This document shows, piece by piece, positions 6,256-14,132 of a stretch of 17,418 bases of DNA. The stretch comes from JAJFTV01 sp964426355. Lineage in GTDB: Bacteria; Chloroflexota; Anaerolineae; Anaerolineales; Anaerolineaceae. Position numbers and translations under genes: made by a program. The notes under the pieces are model-generated. The model was not told the origin of the DNA. It made no database searches and was given only the letters and a program-made list of their open reading frames with translations. Within the stretch, counting starts at the first letter, position 1. Each line of letters starts with the position of its first letter. The stretch covers positions 1-17,418 of the forward strand of contig CAYRRA010000092.1 in the NCBI GenBank assembly GCA_964426355.1, read 5' to 3'.

Positions 6256-7551
6256 ATGCGAAAATTATTCTGGATTGGGCTGGTTATTGTACTAACCATG
6301 CTGTTAAGTGCTTGCGGTCAGCAAACAGCCGTTCCCGCAACGGAAACAGCCGCGTCCCAACCTGTAGACACCGGTGTCCCCGTTGAAGAAGAAGCAGAAG
6401 AAATTACTGATACACAGACCGTTGAAGAAGTAGGTCAAACGAGTGGGGCAGTGCAATGCAAACCGTACAATCTTCTGGACGACATTCTAGCAGCCCCCGA
6501 TGCAAACCTGTCGCCCATTTCGGAAACCGATCACGTCATCGGTCCGGAGGATGCCAGGATGACCATTCTGGAGTTCAGCGACATTGAATGTCCATACTGC
6601 CAGATGATTACCCCTCTTTTAACCCAATTCCAGGCAATGTTCCCTGATGACGTGCGCATGGTCTACCGGCATTTTCCCCTCAGTTATCATGACAAATCCC
6701 AATTGGGTTCACAGGCAACAGAAGCCGCGGGAATGCAAGGTAAATTTTGGGAGATGTTAGATGCGATTTATCTCAACACCTCGGAATGGGGCGAACTGAC
6801 ACCGGAGGAATTTGCTGAATGGCTGGATGCGAAGGCAGCAGCACTTGACCTGGACGTAGCCCAGTTCCAAGAAGATATCGAGTCGGATGCGGTCATCGAA
6901 AAAGTCGAAAGTGATGTTACATCAGGTCGACAGGCAAATATCACCGGCACCCCAACAGTGTACTTGAATGGCGGGGTCTATTCCGGCAACCGCAGCATCG
7001 AGGTATTGTCGGCGATTTTAGACCTCATGAAACTGGAAGACCGCCAGTACACCGAATGCCCTCCGATGGTGATTGACACCAGCAAAACCTATACTGCCAC
7101 ATTAAAAACCGAAAAAGGCGATATTGTGATTGAGTTGTATGACGATGAAGCTCCCGTTGCCGTCAACAGTTTCGTCTTCCTGGCACGTGAAGGTTGGTTT
7201 GACAACGTGATTTTTCACAGAGTGCTCTCCGGTTTTGTGGCACAAGCCGGTGACCCGCTGGGCTTGGGCTACGGTGGTCCTGGATATGCCTTTAGCAACG
7301 AGATTAATGCAGACCTGAGTTTTGACAGCGCTGGTATTGTTGGTATGGCAAATTCCGGTCCGGAGAACAACGGAAGCCAGTTCTTCATCACCTACGATGC
7401 CCTGCCGGACCTCAACGGAAATTACACCGTGTTTGGCAAGGTGATCGAAGGGATGGATGTAGCAGAAAGCCTGACAGCACGCGATCCGTCACAAGGTGGC
7501 GATTTACCTCAAGGCGATAAAATCCTCTCCGTTGTGATCGAGGAAAAATAA
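6256..7551 (+). CDS. lipoprotein with DsbA-like thioredoxin domain fused to cyclophilin PPIase
   Basis: This 431-residue protein combines two folding enzymes. The signal peptide ends in the lipobox LLSAC, with Cys20 as the lipidated residue, so it should be anchored outside the cytoplasmic membrane. An acidic linker (about 41-60) follows. Residues about 93-260 form a DsbA/Thioredoxin_4 domain with active site Cys112-Pro-Tyr-Cys115 in SDIECPYC, FWEMLDAIY, and the cis-proline Pro233 in ITGTPTVYLNG. Residues about 278-430 form a cyclophilin: FHRVLSGFVAQAGD gives Arg322, Phe327 and Gln330, equivalent to the CypA catalytic residues, and SGPENNGSQFFIT is typical. The expected job is disulfide exchange plus proline isomerisation on exported proteins. 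Cys68 and Cys267 are additional cysteines. AAGGA lies six to seven bases before the ATG. The PrsW-like gene follows after three bases. Confidence 0.92.
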   Translation: MRKLFWIGLVIVLTMLLSACGQQTAVPATETAASQPVDTGVPVEEEAEEITDTQTVEEVGQTSGAVQCKPYNLLDDILAAPDANLSPISETDHVIGPEDARMTILEFSDIECPYCQMITPLLTQFQAMFPDDVRMVYRHFPLSYHDKSQLGSQATEAAGMQGKFWEMLDAIYLNTSEWGELTPEEFAEWLDAKAAALDLDVAQFQEDIESDAVIEKVESDVTSGRQANITGTPTVYLNGGVYSGNRSIEVLSAILDLMKLEDRQYTECPPMVIDTSKTYTATLKTEKGDIVIELYDDEAPVAVNSFVFLAREGWFDNVIFHRVLSGFVAQAGDPLGLGYGGPGYAFSNEINADLSFDSAGIVGMANSGPENNGSQFFITYDALPDLNGNYTVFGKVIEGMDVAESLTARDPSQGGDLPQGDKILSVVIEEK

Positions 7552-7554
7552 TCC

Positions 7555-8859
7555 ATGTCATTGAGTCATGAACAGCCCCGAAAAACGGGGCTGTTTCTAC
7601 CACCACTTCTTCAACTGATAATCAGCGCTTTGGGGCTGTTAATTTCCATTTCGGTCTCCATCCTCATTTTCATCTCTGGAACGCTGATTATCGTCACGGA
7701 AGGTTATGCGAGCGAAGAAATCCTGCCGCTTTTCTCGATGGTTTTTTCAGGTCTGTTTCTGGCTGGTTTATTAATGCCTTCGATCATTTCTTCTGCCCGT
7801 TTGCTTGCCGGAAAACCCGTAAAACCTGCGAACCACCGTCTCTTTTCACTGGCTCTGGTGGGAATTTTGTTATGGATACCGCTGGTTCTTGCAGGAAACT
7901 GGATCGCCCAACAGGGATGGCTGCCCTGGTTGTTCTTGCCCCCGCTTCAACTTTTGGGCGTTGCACTTCCTATCTTTTTCTTTATTGAACTGGGTCGAAG
8001 AAAACTATCTCAGCCTGATGATGGCAGATCATGGGGCGTTTTCAGCCTGAGCGTTGTGATTACCCAACCGCTCGTTATTCTGCTGGAATTCGTTCTGTTA
8101 TTTTTTATCGGCGCAGTGGTTTTGGTCTGGATAGCCCTGAACCCCGAACTGTTGGAAAACTTTACACGACTGGGGCAAAGACTGATGGACAGCCAGATGG
8201 ACCCGCGGTTTCTTGAGAATATCGTGCTCCCTTACTTACAGAAGCCCGGTGTGTTGGCACTGATTTTGGGAGTGGGCGCTGGTTTTATTCCCCTTTTGGA
8301 GGAACTCCTTAAACCGCTGGCTCTCTGGGTGATGGTGGGTAGGAAGTTCACTGAAAAAGAGGGGTTTATGCTCGGTCTGATTGCCGGCGGGACATTTGCG
8401 CTGCTGGAAAGCCTGGGTGTGCTGGCATCGGCGACCACATTGGATTGGGCTTCAATTTTAGTTGCCCGGTTTGGTACCTGTATCTTGCATATTACCACAA
8501 CGGGTCTGGTGGGATGGGGTCTTGGAGCGGCATGGAAAAATCGTAAATACCTGCACCTGGGTATCATCATTTTGATTTCCTTTTTACTGCATGCGATCTG
8601 GAATAGTTTTGGTCTGTTGCTTGGCGTTTCCCCCTATCTAAGTGAATCTCAGTTGTTTGCTCGTCTGAACAGCATTGGACCTCTCGCTTTAATTGTTTTG
8701 GCTGTTATAATGATTTTAATCCTGGTTGGCAGCAACCTGATCCTGCAAAGACGGCAGGCATCCCAGACAGATGTCATCTCGTTGGAAACAGCTGGATTGC
8801 ATTCTGATAAGGAAGATGAAGACATTGGCGCACAACAGGAAACAAATGCTGCCCCATGA
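7555..8859 (+). CDS. PrsW-like intramembrane metalloprotease
   Basis: This polytopic membrane protein of 434 residues belongs to the PrsW family, related to CAAX proteases. The expected motifs are present and ordered: EELLK (249-253, EExxK), FALLE (281-285, with Glu285), His312 in LHITTTG, and HAIWN (346-350). Hydrophobic segments run from about 13 to 390, with a hydrophilic tail of about 40 residues rich in Asp, Glu and Gln. PrsW of Bacillus cleaves the anti-sigma factor RsiW, but no sigma/anti-sigma pair is nearby, so the substrate is unknown. ATG 7555 has GAGG about eleven bases upstream, inside the end of the previous gene. Codons 6-14 contain a terminator-like hairpin (see 7571). Translation coupled to the lipoprotein gene is likely. 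Confidence 0.85.
   Translation: MSLSHEQPRKTGLFLPPLLQLIISALGLLISISVSILIFISGTLIIVTEGYASEEILPLFSMVFSGLFLAGLLMPSIISSARLLAGKPVKPANHRLFSLALVGILLWIPLVLAGNWIAQQGWLPWLFLPPLQLLGVALPIFFFIELGRRKLSQPDDGRSWGVFSLSVVITQPLVILLEFVLLFFIGAVVLVWIALNPELLENFTRLGQRLMDSQMDPRFLENIVLPYLQKPGVLALILGVGAGFIPLLEELLKPLALWVMVGRKFTEKEGFMLGLIAGGTFALLESLGVLASATTLDWASILVARFGTCILHITTTGLVGWGLGAAWKNRKYLHLGIIILISFLLHAIWNSFGLLLGVSPYLSESQLFARLNSIGPLALIVLAVIMILILVGSNLILQRRQASQTDVISLETAGLHSDKEDEDIGAQQETNAAP
7571..7598 (+). terminator. terminator-like hairpin inside the start of the PrsW-like gene
   Basis: AACAGCCCCG (7571-7580) and CGGGGCTGTT (7586-7595) form a perfect 10-bp GC-rich stem with an AAAAA loop, followed by TTC and TACC. It begins 20 bases after the lipoprotein stop (7549-7551). 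By shape it is an intrinsic terminator with a short T run, yet it encodes residues 6-14 of the next protein. It may be a partial terminator that lowers downstream expression. Confidence 0.6.
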
Positions 8860-8981
8860 AAAAACCAGAAGTATCGTTCTTCACTGTTCACGCTGTATCG
8901 AATTATTCTTTGTTCAAATATTTATGCTGGTTCAGCCATCTTTTTTATTGTTATCTGGAAATTGATTAACAGGAGTAAATA

Positions 8982-9704
8982 TTGAACGTAGAAAATCTGC
9001 AAACGAACCGAAGAATGGCGGTAAAGCGGGCGTCGCAGCGAAAATCATTTAAACAGTGGTTCATCAAAGGCGGTATTTCGTTTCTGGCGCGTGTGTTGCT
9101 GAAGCTTTCATTTGAAGGAACAGAGCATATCCCCAAAGAAGGCGGTATCCTCATCGCAACCAATCACATGAGCTTGATCGATACGGCAATTTTGCTGTTG
9201 GCGCCGGTGCGTAAAGACCTTGCTGCTGTGGTAACGGATAAATACAAGAAACATATCATCATCAGTTTCTTGGTCAATGCGATGCCGCATATCTGGATTG
9301 ACCGCACCCGGGCTGATTTTGCTGCTTTCGGGGCGGCGGTGGACTATCTAAAAAAAGGTGGGGCATTGGGAATCGCGCCCGAAGGCACGCGCAGCAAAGT
9401 GGGCGCGCTGATTGAGGGAAAACCCGGCGCGGTGCTGATTGCCATGAAAAGCGGAGTGCCCATTATCCCGGTGGGCATTACCGGTACGGAGAATTTTGTT
9501 GCCAATTTGCGCCGCTTGCGACGCACCACGGTTGTAGCGCGATATGGTCCAGCCTTTGTGCTTCCGCCGATCGATAACGAGAAGCGTAGCGTAGCCTTGC
9601 AGCATTACACAGATGAAGTAATGTGCCGTATCGCTGCACAACTCCCGGCAAAGAACCACGGTTTTTATGCCGACCACCCGCGATTGAAAGAACTACTTTC
9701 CTGA
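8982..9704 (+). CDS. plsC: 1-acylglycerol-3-phosphate acyltransferase family protein
   Basis: A PlsC-type acyltransferase of 240 residues, expected to transfer an acyl chain to lysophosphatidic acid at the inner face of the membrane. The catalytic motif is NHMSLID (61-67, NHx4D), and PEGTRS (133-138) is the glycerophosphate-binding block. IPVGITGTE (162-170) is the fourth conserved block. A hydrophobic membrane-associating stretch lies near 29-42. The start is TTG 8982, chosen because AGGAG (8971-8975) is six bases before it and no ATG is suitably placed. It stands alone, with 122 bases before it where I see no clear promoter. A glycerol-phosphate acyltransferase of another lipid is possible; the superfamily is certain. 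Confidence 0.9.
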   Translation: MNVENLQTNRRMAVKRASQRKSFKQWFIKGGISFLARVLLKLSFEGTEHIPKEGGILIATNHMSLIDTAILLLAPVRKDLAAVVTDKYKKHIIISFLVNAMPHIWIDRTRADFAAFGAAVDYLKKGGALGIAPEGTRSKVGALIEGKPGAVLIAMKSGVPIIPVGITGTENFVANLRRLRRTTVVARYGPAFVLPPIDNEKRSVALQHYTDEVMCRIAAQLPAKNHGFYADHPRLKELLS

Positions 9705-9758
9705 AAGAAAAAACCAGGTTCAGGGCAACCGACCGCGTCTATTCCTCCTGAACCTGGT
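9704..9758 (-). terminator. rho-independent terminator of the ABC transporter operon
   Basis: ACCAGGTTCAGG (9713-9724) and CCTGAACCTGGT (9747-9758) are perfect 12-bp arms around a 22-base loop. On the minus strand the stem runs straight into TTTTTTTCTTTC. The plus side has no T run. It lies about 30 bases after the permease stop (9791-9793) and also closes the interval after plsC. Confidence 0.85.
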
Positions 9759-9790
9759 AAATGCGAGCCATCTGCCGGTTATTTGCGAGT

Positions 9791-12331
9791 TTACTCGTAA
9801 CGTAACGCTTCAACAATTTGCAGCCGTGCAGCCTGCCGCGAAGGAATCACCGCCGCGATGAGCCCCAGTAGGATACTGGCTGCAATCGCGACCAGTACAC
9901 CGGCTGCCGGGAAGGCAAACTCCATTGGAAACCCCAATCCCTTTAGCGTTGTCACAGCCATGTAGCCCAGATAAAGACCTGCCAGCATTCCAAACGCCGT
10001 TCCCAACACCGAGAGGATCAAGGCTTCGATAACGATAATGGTGCGCACTTGTTTGCGGGTTGCACCGACCGCGCGCAGCATTCCAATTTCGCGCGTGCGC
10101 TCAATCACCCCAATGGCAAGCGTGTTGACCATCGCTATGAGAGAGGGTACAGACAGGAAAATGACAAGGGCGATGATGCCAGAAAATGCCATCCTGATCA
10201 GTTCCAACATCTGGTCAATGTAAGCTTTTCCCTTGAACAATGTGAACTGCGGGTATTTTTTCATCAAGGTTTCCAATGCCTGGTCAACCGCTTCTTCATC
10301 GGCTTGCGGAGCCAGGTTAATTTGCACAAACATGGTCTCCGTGTGCTGAAAATCAGCTTCCAGGTTGGCGTGGCTGATATACCCGGTGGAGATTTTGATA
10401 TTGAACATATCTGACCCCAATGCAACCACGTGGTAGATTTGTGTGCCGGTGGGCGTAACGATTTCAATCTCATCACCTACCTTTACCCCGGCGCTCATTG
10501 CAAGGATGCCGTTCACAATCATGTTGCGCCCCTCTGCCAGCGCAGCATACGCCTCAGCCTCATCTCCCTGGGTAAAATCAAGCCCGCTGACTTGCGGATA
10601 CTTCACGGGGTCAATCGATACCAAAGAGAAAGGTATGTCGTTGACCAGTGATGGGGCGTAACGCAACCCGCTGACGGCGCCTACACCTTCAACTTTTGCC
10701 AGTTCTTCGTCCAGCATCGCGCTCGCCCCAACATTGGATCCCCAAAGCCCGACCGAAGGGGGAACGAGTAAATAATCACTGCCCAGGTTTCTGCGAATAA
10801 CGCTCTCAAAACCGAGCACCATGCTGGAAATCATTGCAGCTGCTGTGACCAAAATTGCCATACCAATCATAATGGTGCTGGCTGTTATCGCTGCACGGGT
10901 TGGCTGGCGCGTGATGTTGCCCTGTGCCAGGTGTGCCGTGCCGCTACGGGCAAAAACCACTGCCAGGAGGTTGCCAATAAGATTGGCAATCGGGTTGATC
11001 AAGGTAGGCGCGATCAGCACCAGCCCGGTAATAAATAAAGCTCCGCCAACCCCTAAAAATGCAGCTTCTTGCGTCAGCAAAGCAGCCAGTGCAACAGCAA
11101 TCATACCTGCGCCAGCCCAGAATGCCGGTCCTATGATTTGTTTCATTGTGACCGCACCAAACACCGGACGCAGCGCTTCCAATGGGGTGATCCGGCTGGC
11201 ATTGCGTGCTGGCAGCCAACCTGCCAGCAGGGTCACGCCAATACCCAACGCCGCACTGCCCAGCAGTAGCCAGATGGAAAATACCGGCATACCGATGCTG
11301 ACGTTAAAAAACTGCTGCATCACTGTTTCCAATACTTTTGTCATGCCCCAAGCCAACAAATAACCTAAGAGAATACCCAATGCGGTTCCAATCAATCCTT
11401 GCGCCAACCCTTCATACAGGATCACGTGGCTCACCATGCTGCGAGTGGCTCCCAATGCGCGCAACATGCCAATATCCCGCCGGCGTTCTGCCACCAACGT
11501 GCGGAAGGTGTTAAAGATGATGAAGCCGCCCATCAGCAGGCTGAGAACACCCAAAAGGTTGAGCACAACCTGTCCGGTTTGCAGGTTGGCGAGCAGTTCA
11601 GAGTTTGCCTCCAGTGTTCCGCTTTGAAAGTTGCTGCCAAGAACCGACAAAATATTTTCCTCAATTTCCTGGCGGCGCTTTTCATCAAGCGTATCGAAGT
11701 TGACCTCGATGGTATTCACCTGTCCGGGCAGATTGAAAATAGCCTGTGCATCTGGCAGTGTTACGTAAATTTCTTCATTGCCCGGTCCGGCATGAGGTGG
11801 AAGAATGCCGACAATCTGTAAAGTCACCTCACCATTCACGCCGGGCAGCCGCAGGCTGTCACCTATTTGCAATGCAAGGGTATCCGCCAGGCTCTCAGTG
11901 ATCACTGCCTTCTGCGTGTCACCCACAGATAGGAAAGAGCCCTTTTGAACCAGATAGACATGCATTGCAGATGCCTGCTCCGGGTTTATACCCAAAAGTG
12001 TAAATGCGCTCAGGTTGGCATCGCCGTAGTAATTTTCCGGGATGTTCATGATGCGGTTGAGATACCCGGAAACATTGCTGACTCCCTCTACGGAAGCGGT
12101 TTTTTGCACATTGAGTGCATTAAATGTATCCGAGGTTTTCAGGGTGATGGTTGTATCAACCTGACCCGACATTGCCATCAGGTTGGCTTGCAGCGCCTGC
12201 CCGAAGGAAGGCAAAAGGATATTGAGACCAAAAATTACCAGCACGCCAAAAGCAATTGCCAGGGTGGTCAAAACAGTGCGTAGCTTACGACCGCCAAGAT
12301 AACGGGCAGCCAGCGTCATTTGAATGTTCAT
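9791..12331 (-). CDS. MacB/FtsX-type ABC transporter permease
   Basis: This 846-residue permease has two FtsX-type halves, as in LolC/E- and YknZ-like export systems. The first half has TM1 at about 20-40, an extracytoplasmic MacB-PCD-like part to about 250, three TM segments (about 255-275, 308-328, 352-373) and the cytoplasmic coupling motif RRRDIGMLRALGATR (283-297). The second half has hydrophobic segments at about 404-460 and 483-505, another large external part (about 510-705), then RTREIGMLRAVGATR (745-759) and two final TM segments. It ends in EALRYE. ATG 12331 is preferred over ATG 12349: AAGGAG lies just before it, and the longer form would use bases abutting the ATPase stop. The substrate is unknown; lipids, lipoproteins or peptides are typical for the family. 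Confidence 0.92.
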   Translation of the reverse strand: MNIQMTLAARYLGGRKLRTVLTTLAIAFGVLVIFGLNILLPSFGQALQANLMAMSGQVDTTITLKTSDTFNALNVQKTASVEGVSNVSGYLNRIMNIPENYYGDANLSAFTLLGINPEQASAMHVYLVQKGSFLSVGDTQKAVITESLADTLALQIGDSLRLPGVNGEVTLQIVGILPPHAGPGNEEIYVTLPDAQAIFNLPGQVNTIEVNFDTLDEKRRQEIEENILSVLGSNFQSGTLEANSELLANLQTGQVVLNLLGVLSLLMGGFIIFNTFRTLVAERRRDIGMLRALGATRSMVSHVILYEGLAQGLIGTALGILLGYLLAWGMTKVLETVMQQFFNVSIGMPVFSIWLLLGSAALGIGVTLLAGWLPARNASRITPLEALRPVFGAVTMKQIIGPAFWAGAGMIAVALAALLTQEAAFLGVGGALFITGLVLIAPTLINPIANLIGNLLAVVFARSGTAHLAQGNITRQPTRAAITASTIMIGMAILVTAAAMISSMVLGFESVIRRNLGSDYLLVPPSVGLWGSNVGASAMLDEELAKVEGVGAVSGLRYAPSLVNDIPFSLVSIDPVKYPQVSGLDFTQGDEAEAYAALAEGRNMIVNGILAMSAGVKVGDEIEIVTPTGTQIYHVVALGSDMFNIKISTGYISHANLEADFQHTETMFVQINLAPQADEEAVDQALETLMKKYPQFTLFKGKAYIDQMLELIRMAFSGIIALVIFLSVPSLIAMVNTLAIGVIERTREIGMLRAVGATRKQVRTIIVIEALILSVLGTAFGMLAGLYLGYMAVTTLKGLGFPMEFAFPAAGVLVAIAASILLGLIAAVIPSRQAARLQIVEALRYE

Positions 12332-12349
12332 CTTCGCTCCTTTCTGCAC

Positions 12350-13087
12350 TCAATCGCCAAAGATGCGAATTTTTTCAACTCTTTTTGCCGGGTCACTGGA
12401 TGGCTCCAGGATGGTTTCATCGGCAACCACCCCGTCTTTCAAAAAGAGGATGCGGTCAGCGTGTGCAGCGATGCGCGGGTCATGGGTTACCATAACAACG
12501 GCGCGGCTCCACTCATCTGCCACCTGGCGCAGCAGCATGACAATCTCGTCAGAAACGCGTGTATCCAGGTTCCCGGTGGGTTCATCCGCCAGGATCAGCG
12601 CCGGTTCAGAAACCAGGGCGCGGGCAATCGCCACGCGCTGTTGCTCACCACCCGAAAGTTGATCGGGACGATGCGAGAGCCTGTCGCCCAACCCAAACCG
12701 GGTCAGCCATTCGGTTGCCTTCAGCCTGGCTTGCGCAATACGCACCCCATCCAGTGTTACCGGCAATGCAGCATTCTCGACGGCTGTCAAAACGGGGATC
12801 AGGTTGAAAAACTGGAAAATAAAGCCAATTCTGCGGCGGCGAAGCTCGGTTAGGGCAACATCAGAGAGGGAGGCAAGGTCTTGCCCATCGATCATAATGG
12901 AGCCTGCGCTTGGGCGGTCTAACCCACCCAACAAGTGAAGCAGCGTCGATTTGCCGCATCCGCTGGGACCCATAATCGCGACAAATTCACCTGATTTAAC
13001 TTCCAGTGAGACACCTTTTATTGCTGTTACAGCGGTTTCACCGCTGCCGTAAATTTTCGTTAATTGTTTTGTTGTAATGATTGACAT
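12350..13087 (-). CDS. ABC transporter ATP-binding protein (MacB/LolD type)
   Basis: This 245-residue ATPase powers the permease encoded 18 bases downstream. Walker A is GPSGCGKST (40-48), the Q-loop glutamine is Gln92 in FIFQFFNLIP, the signature is LSGGEQQ (144-150), Walker B is LILADEPT (164-171), and the switch histidine is His202 in VTHD. The FQFFNLIPxLTAxENA stretch is typical of the LolD/MacB/FtsE subfamily. The C-terminus extends about 20 residues past the usual end. AGGAG lies six to seven bases before the ATG. It is transcribed with the PadR gene 105 bases upstream in the same direction. Confidence 0.95.
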   Translation of the reverse strand: MSIITTKQLTKIYGSGETAVTAIKGVSLEVKSGEFVAIMGPSGCGKSTLLHLLGGLDRPSAGSIMIDGQDLASLSDVALTELRRRRIGFIFQFFNLIPVLTAVENAALPVTLDGVRIAQARLKATEWLTRFGLGDRLSHRPDQLSGGEQQRVAIARALVSEPALILADEPTGNLDTRVSDEIVMLLRQVADEWSRAVVMVTHDPRIAAHADRILFLKDGVVADETILEPSSDPAKRVEKIRIFGD

Positions 13088-13192
13088 GATTAGCTCCTAA
13101 CAGGGTAAGAATAAAAACACCTGAATTCTGTATGTAGTTGAATGATACCGGATGGGCACATAACCTCGCACTTGTTCTTTGCGCTCGATGGG

Positions 13193-13804
13193 TTATTCGG
13201 GGGGAGGATAATCCGATCCGCTGATGCCTTTCCGCGGTCTGCCGCGCGGTTTTGCTTCCGGTTCAGGCAGGGGTTGGTGACGGATATCATCCAGGCGGGC
13301 TTCCATCAAATCCAACCAGCGCAGGTCGGCTTCCAGATGCATGATGGCTTTGTCCAGCAGAAAAATCTGTGCCAGTTCGGTTTCGGGGTTAGCCAGGTTA
13401 CGCCGGACGGTGCGTTGGTGTAAATCCTGGTAAAGCTGTCTGCGCTGCGCCTGGATGACACGGTGAGGGTTGGTATCTTCGATTGCCAGGCTGAGCATCA
13501 GCTTGATGAAAAATTCATCGCGCTGATGTTCATCGGGCACACCGCTGGAAAACCATTCTTCCAGCTCGGTTTTACCTTTCCCGGTCAGCGCATAGATGCG
13601 TTTTTCCGGTCCACCTTCCTGTTCAACGCTTTCTTGATGCACCAAGCCAGCTTCCTCAAGGCGCGCCAGGGTGGTGTACACCTGCGCAGGTTTGACATCC
13701 CATACACTCTCACCGCCAACCAATGCCTGGATGGCTGCCCTGAGGTCGTAACCATGGCGTGGGTGCTGCGAAAGAAAGCCAAGAATTGCATAACGAACTG
13801 ACAT
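13193..13804 (-). CDS. PadR family transcriptional regulator with AT-hook tail
   Basis: A 203-residue PadR repressor. The winged helix is at the N-terminus: YAILGFLSQHPRHGYDLR, then QVYTTLARLEEAGLV as recognition helix, then KRIYALTGKGKTEL as wing and return strand. The C-terminal helical dimerisation part covers about 95-175. Unusual for the family is the tail KPRGRPRKG (185-193), a textbook AT-hook with a GRP core. ATG 13804 is chosen because MSVRYAILGFL is the usual start; the 16 upstream residues overlap the operator-like repeats. No strong ribosome site is visible. It heads the ABC operon and probably represses it and itself, as in multidrug or antimicrobial-responsive PadR systems. The ligand is unknown. 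Confidence 0.93.
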   Translation of the reverse strand: MSVRYAILGFLSQHPRHGYDLRAAIQALVGGESVWDVKPAQVYTTLARLEEAGLVHQESVEQEGGPEKRIYALTGKGKTELEEWFSSGVPDEHQRDEFFIKLMLSLAIEDTNPHRVIQAQRRQLYQDLHQRTVRRNLANPETELAQIFLLDKAIMHLEADLRWLDLMEARLDDIRHQPLPEPEAKPRGRPRKGISGSDYPPPE

Positions 13805-13817
13805 AATTAATTTACTC

Positions 13818-13864
13818 AACAAGTTACTAGATAATGCAATAATATAAAACAAGTTACTAGTTTT
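13818..13864. promoter_or_regulatory. candidate PadR operator: two repeats 30 bp apart
   Basis: AACAAGTTACTAG occurs twice as an exact direct repeat, at 13818-13830 and 13848-13860, 30 bp apart, about three helical turns. The distal copy lies in a near-perfect 19-bp palindrome, AAAACAAGTTACTAGTTTT (13846-13864), with one mismatched pair. Both lie within 60 bases of the padR start, where its promoter must be. Autorepression by the PadR protein is the simplest reading. Confidence 0.6.
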
Positions 13865-14058
13865 GTCAATGGTTCGCGGAGGAAACTTGCCTGTGGGAAC
13901 GGCGTTCCGGTGGTTTCAAAAAGGACTGCCTGGAAGTGGTAATGTTTTATTAAACGCAGTAAAGACGAAATCAGCCAGGGCGGCATTCTCTGGGAGCTTG
14001 AGAAAAACAAATATATTATCTAATTTATAGAAAACATATAAAATATGACATTTATCAC

Positions 14059-14087
14059 TTGTGTTAAAACTAATTATATCTTATTAT
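14059..14087 (+). promoter_or_regulatory. candidate promoter of the sulfur-handling operon
   Basis: TTGTGT (14059-14064) is separated by 17 bases from TATTAT (14082-14087), five of six -10 consensus bases. Transcription would start near 14094, giving a short leader of about 40 bases. The -10 overlaps the first unit of the TATAAC array. The sequence is so AT-rich that other -10 choices exist. Confidence 0.35.
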
Positions 14088-14120
14088 AACAAAGTATAAC
14101 ATTATATAACATGATATAAC
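14081..14120 (+). repeat. four-unit 10-bp phased TATAAC array
   Basis: Four consecutive decamers, at 14081, 14091, 14101 and 14111, all end in TATAAC. The decamer before them (14071-14080) ends in TATATC. A period of exactly 10 bases puts each unit on almost the same face of the helix. The array ends 12 bases before the ATG of the regulator and covers the likely -10 and transcript start, so it looks like an operator array. Binding by the encoded HTH protein is inference. Confidence 0.65.
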
Positions 14121-14132
14121 CAAGAAAAACAA

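Larger units (their letters stand above)
13805..14132. other. divergent AT-rich regulatory region between the two regulators
   Basis: These 328 bases lie between the PadR gene (minus) and the PocR-like regulator gene (plus). The left end holds the PadR-type repeats and the right end holds the phased TATAAC array. The middle (about 13870-14010) has ordinary GC content and a small GGAAC/GTTCC hairpin near 13894-13906. A minus frame at 13816-14010 has no recognisable product. From 14010 to 14130 the sequence is extremely AT-rich. Confidence 0.6.

Noticed and set aside
10049..12283. Several plus-strand frames across the permease gene
   Set aside because: Antisense shadows of a clear ABC permease with no protein-family features.
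12332..12349. Upstream ATG 12349 as the permease start
   Set aside because: It directly abuts the ATPase stop and places the AAGGAG ribosome site inside the coding sequence; ATG 12331 has ideal spacing.
13816..14010. Minus-strand frame of 64 codons in the divergent region
   Set aside because: No recognisable motif, no ribosome site, overlaps the PadR operator-like repeats and part of the padR upstream frame.
14071..14120. CRISPR-like or origin iteron interpretation of the TATAAC repeats
   Set aside because: Units are 10 bases without spacers, so not CRISPR; no replication initiator gene is present, so an operator is more likely than an origin.
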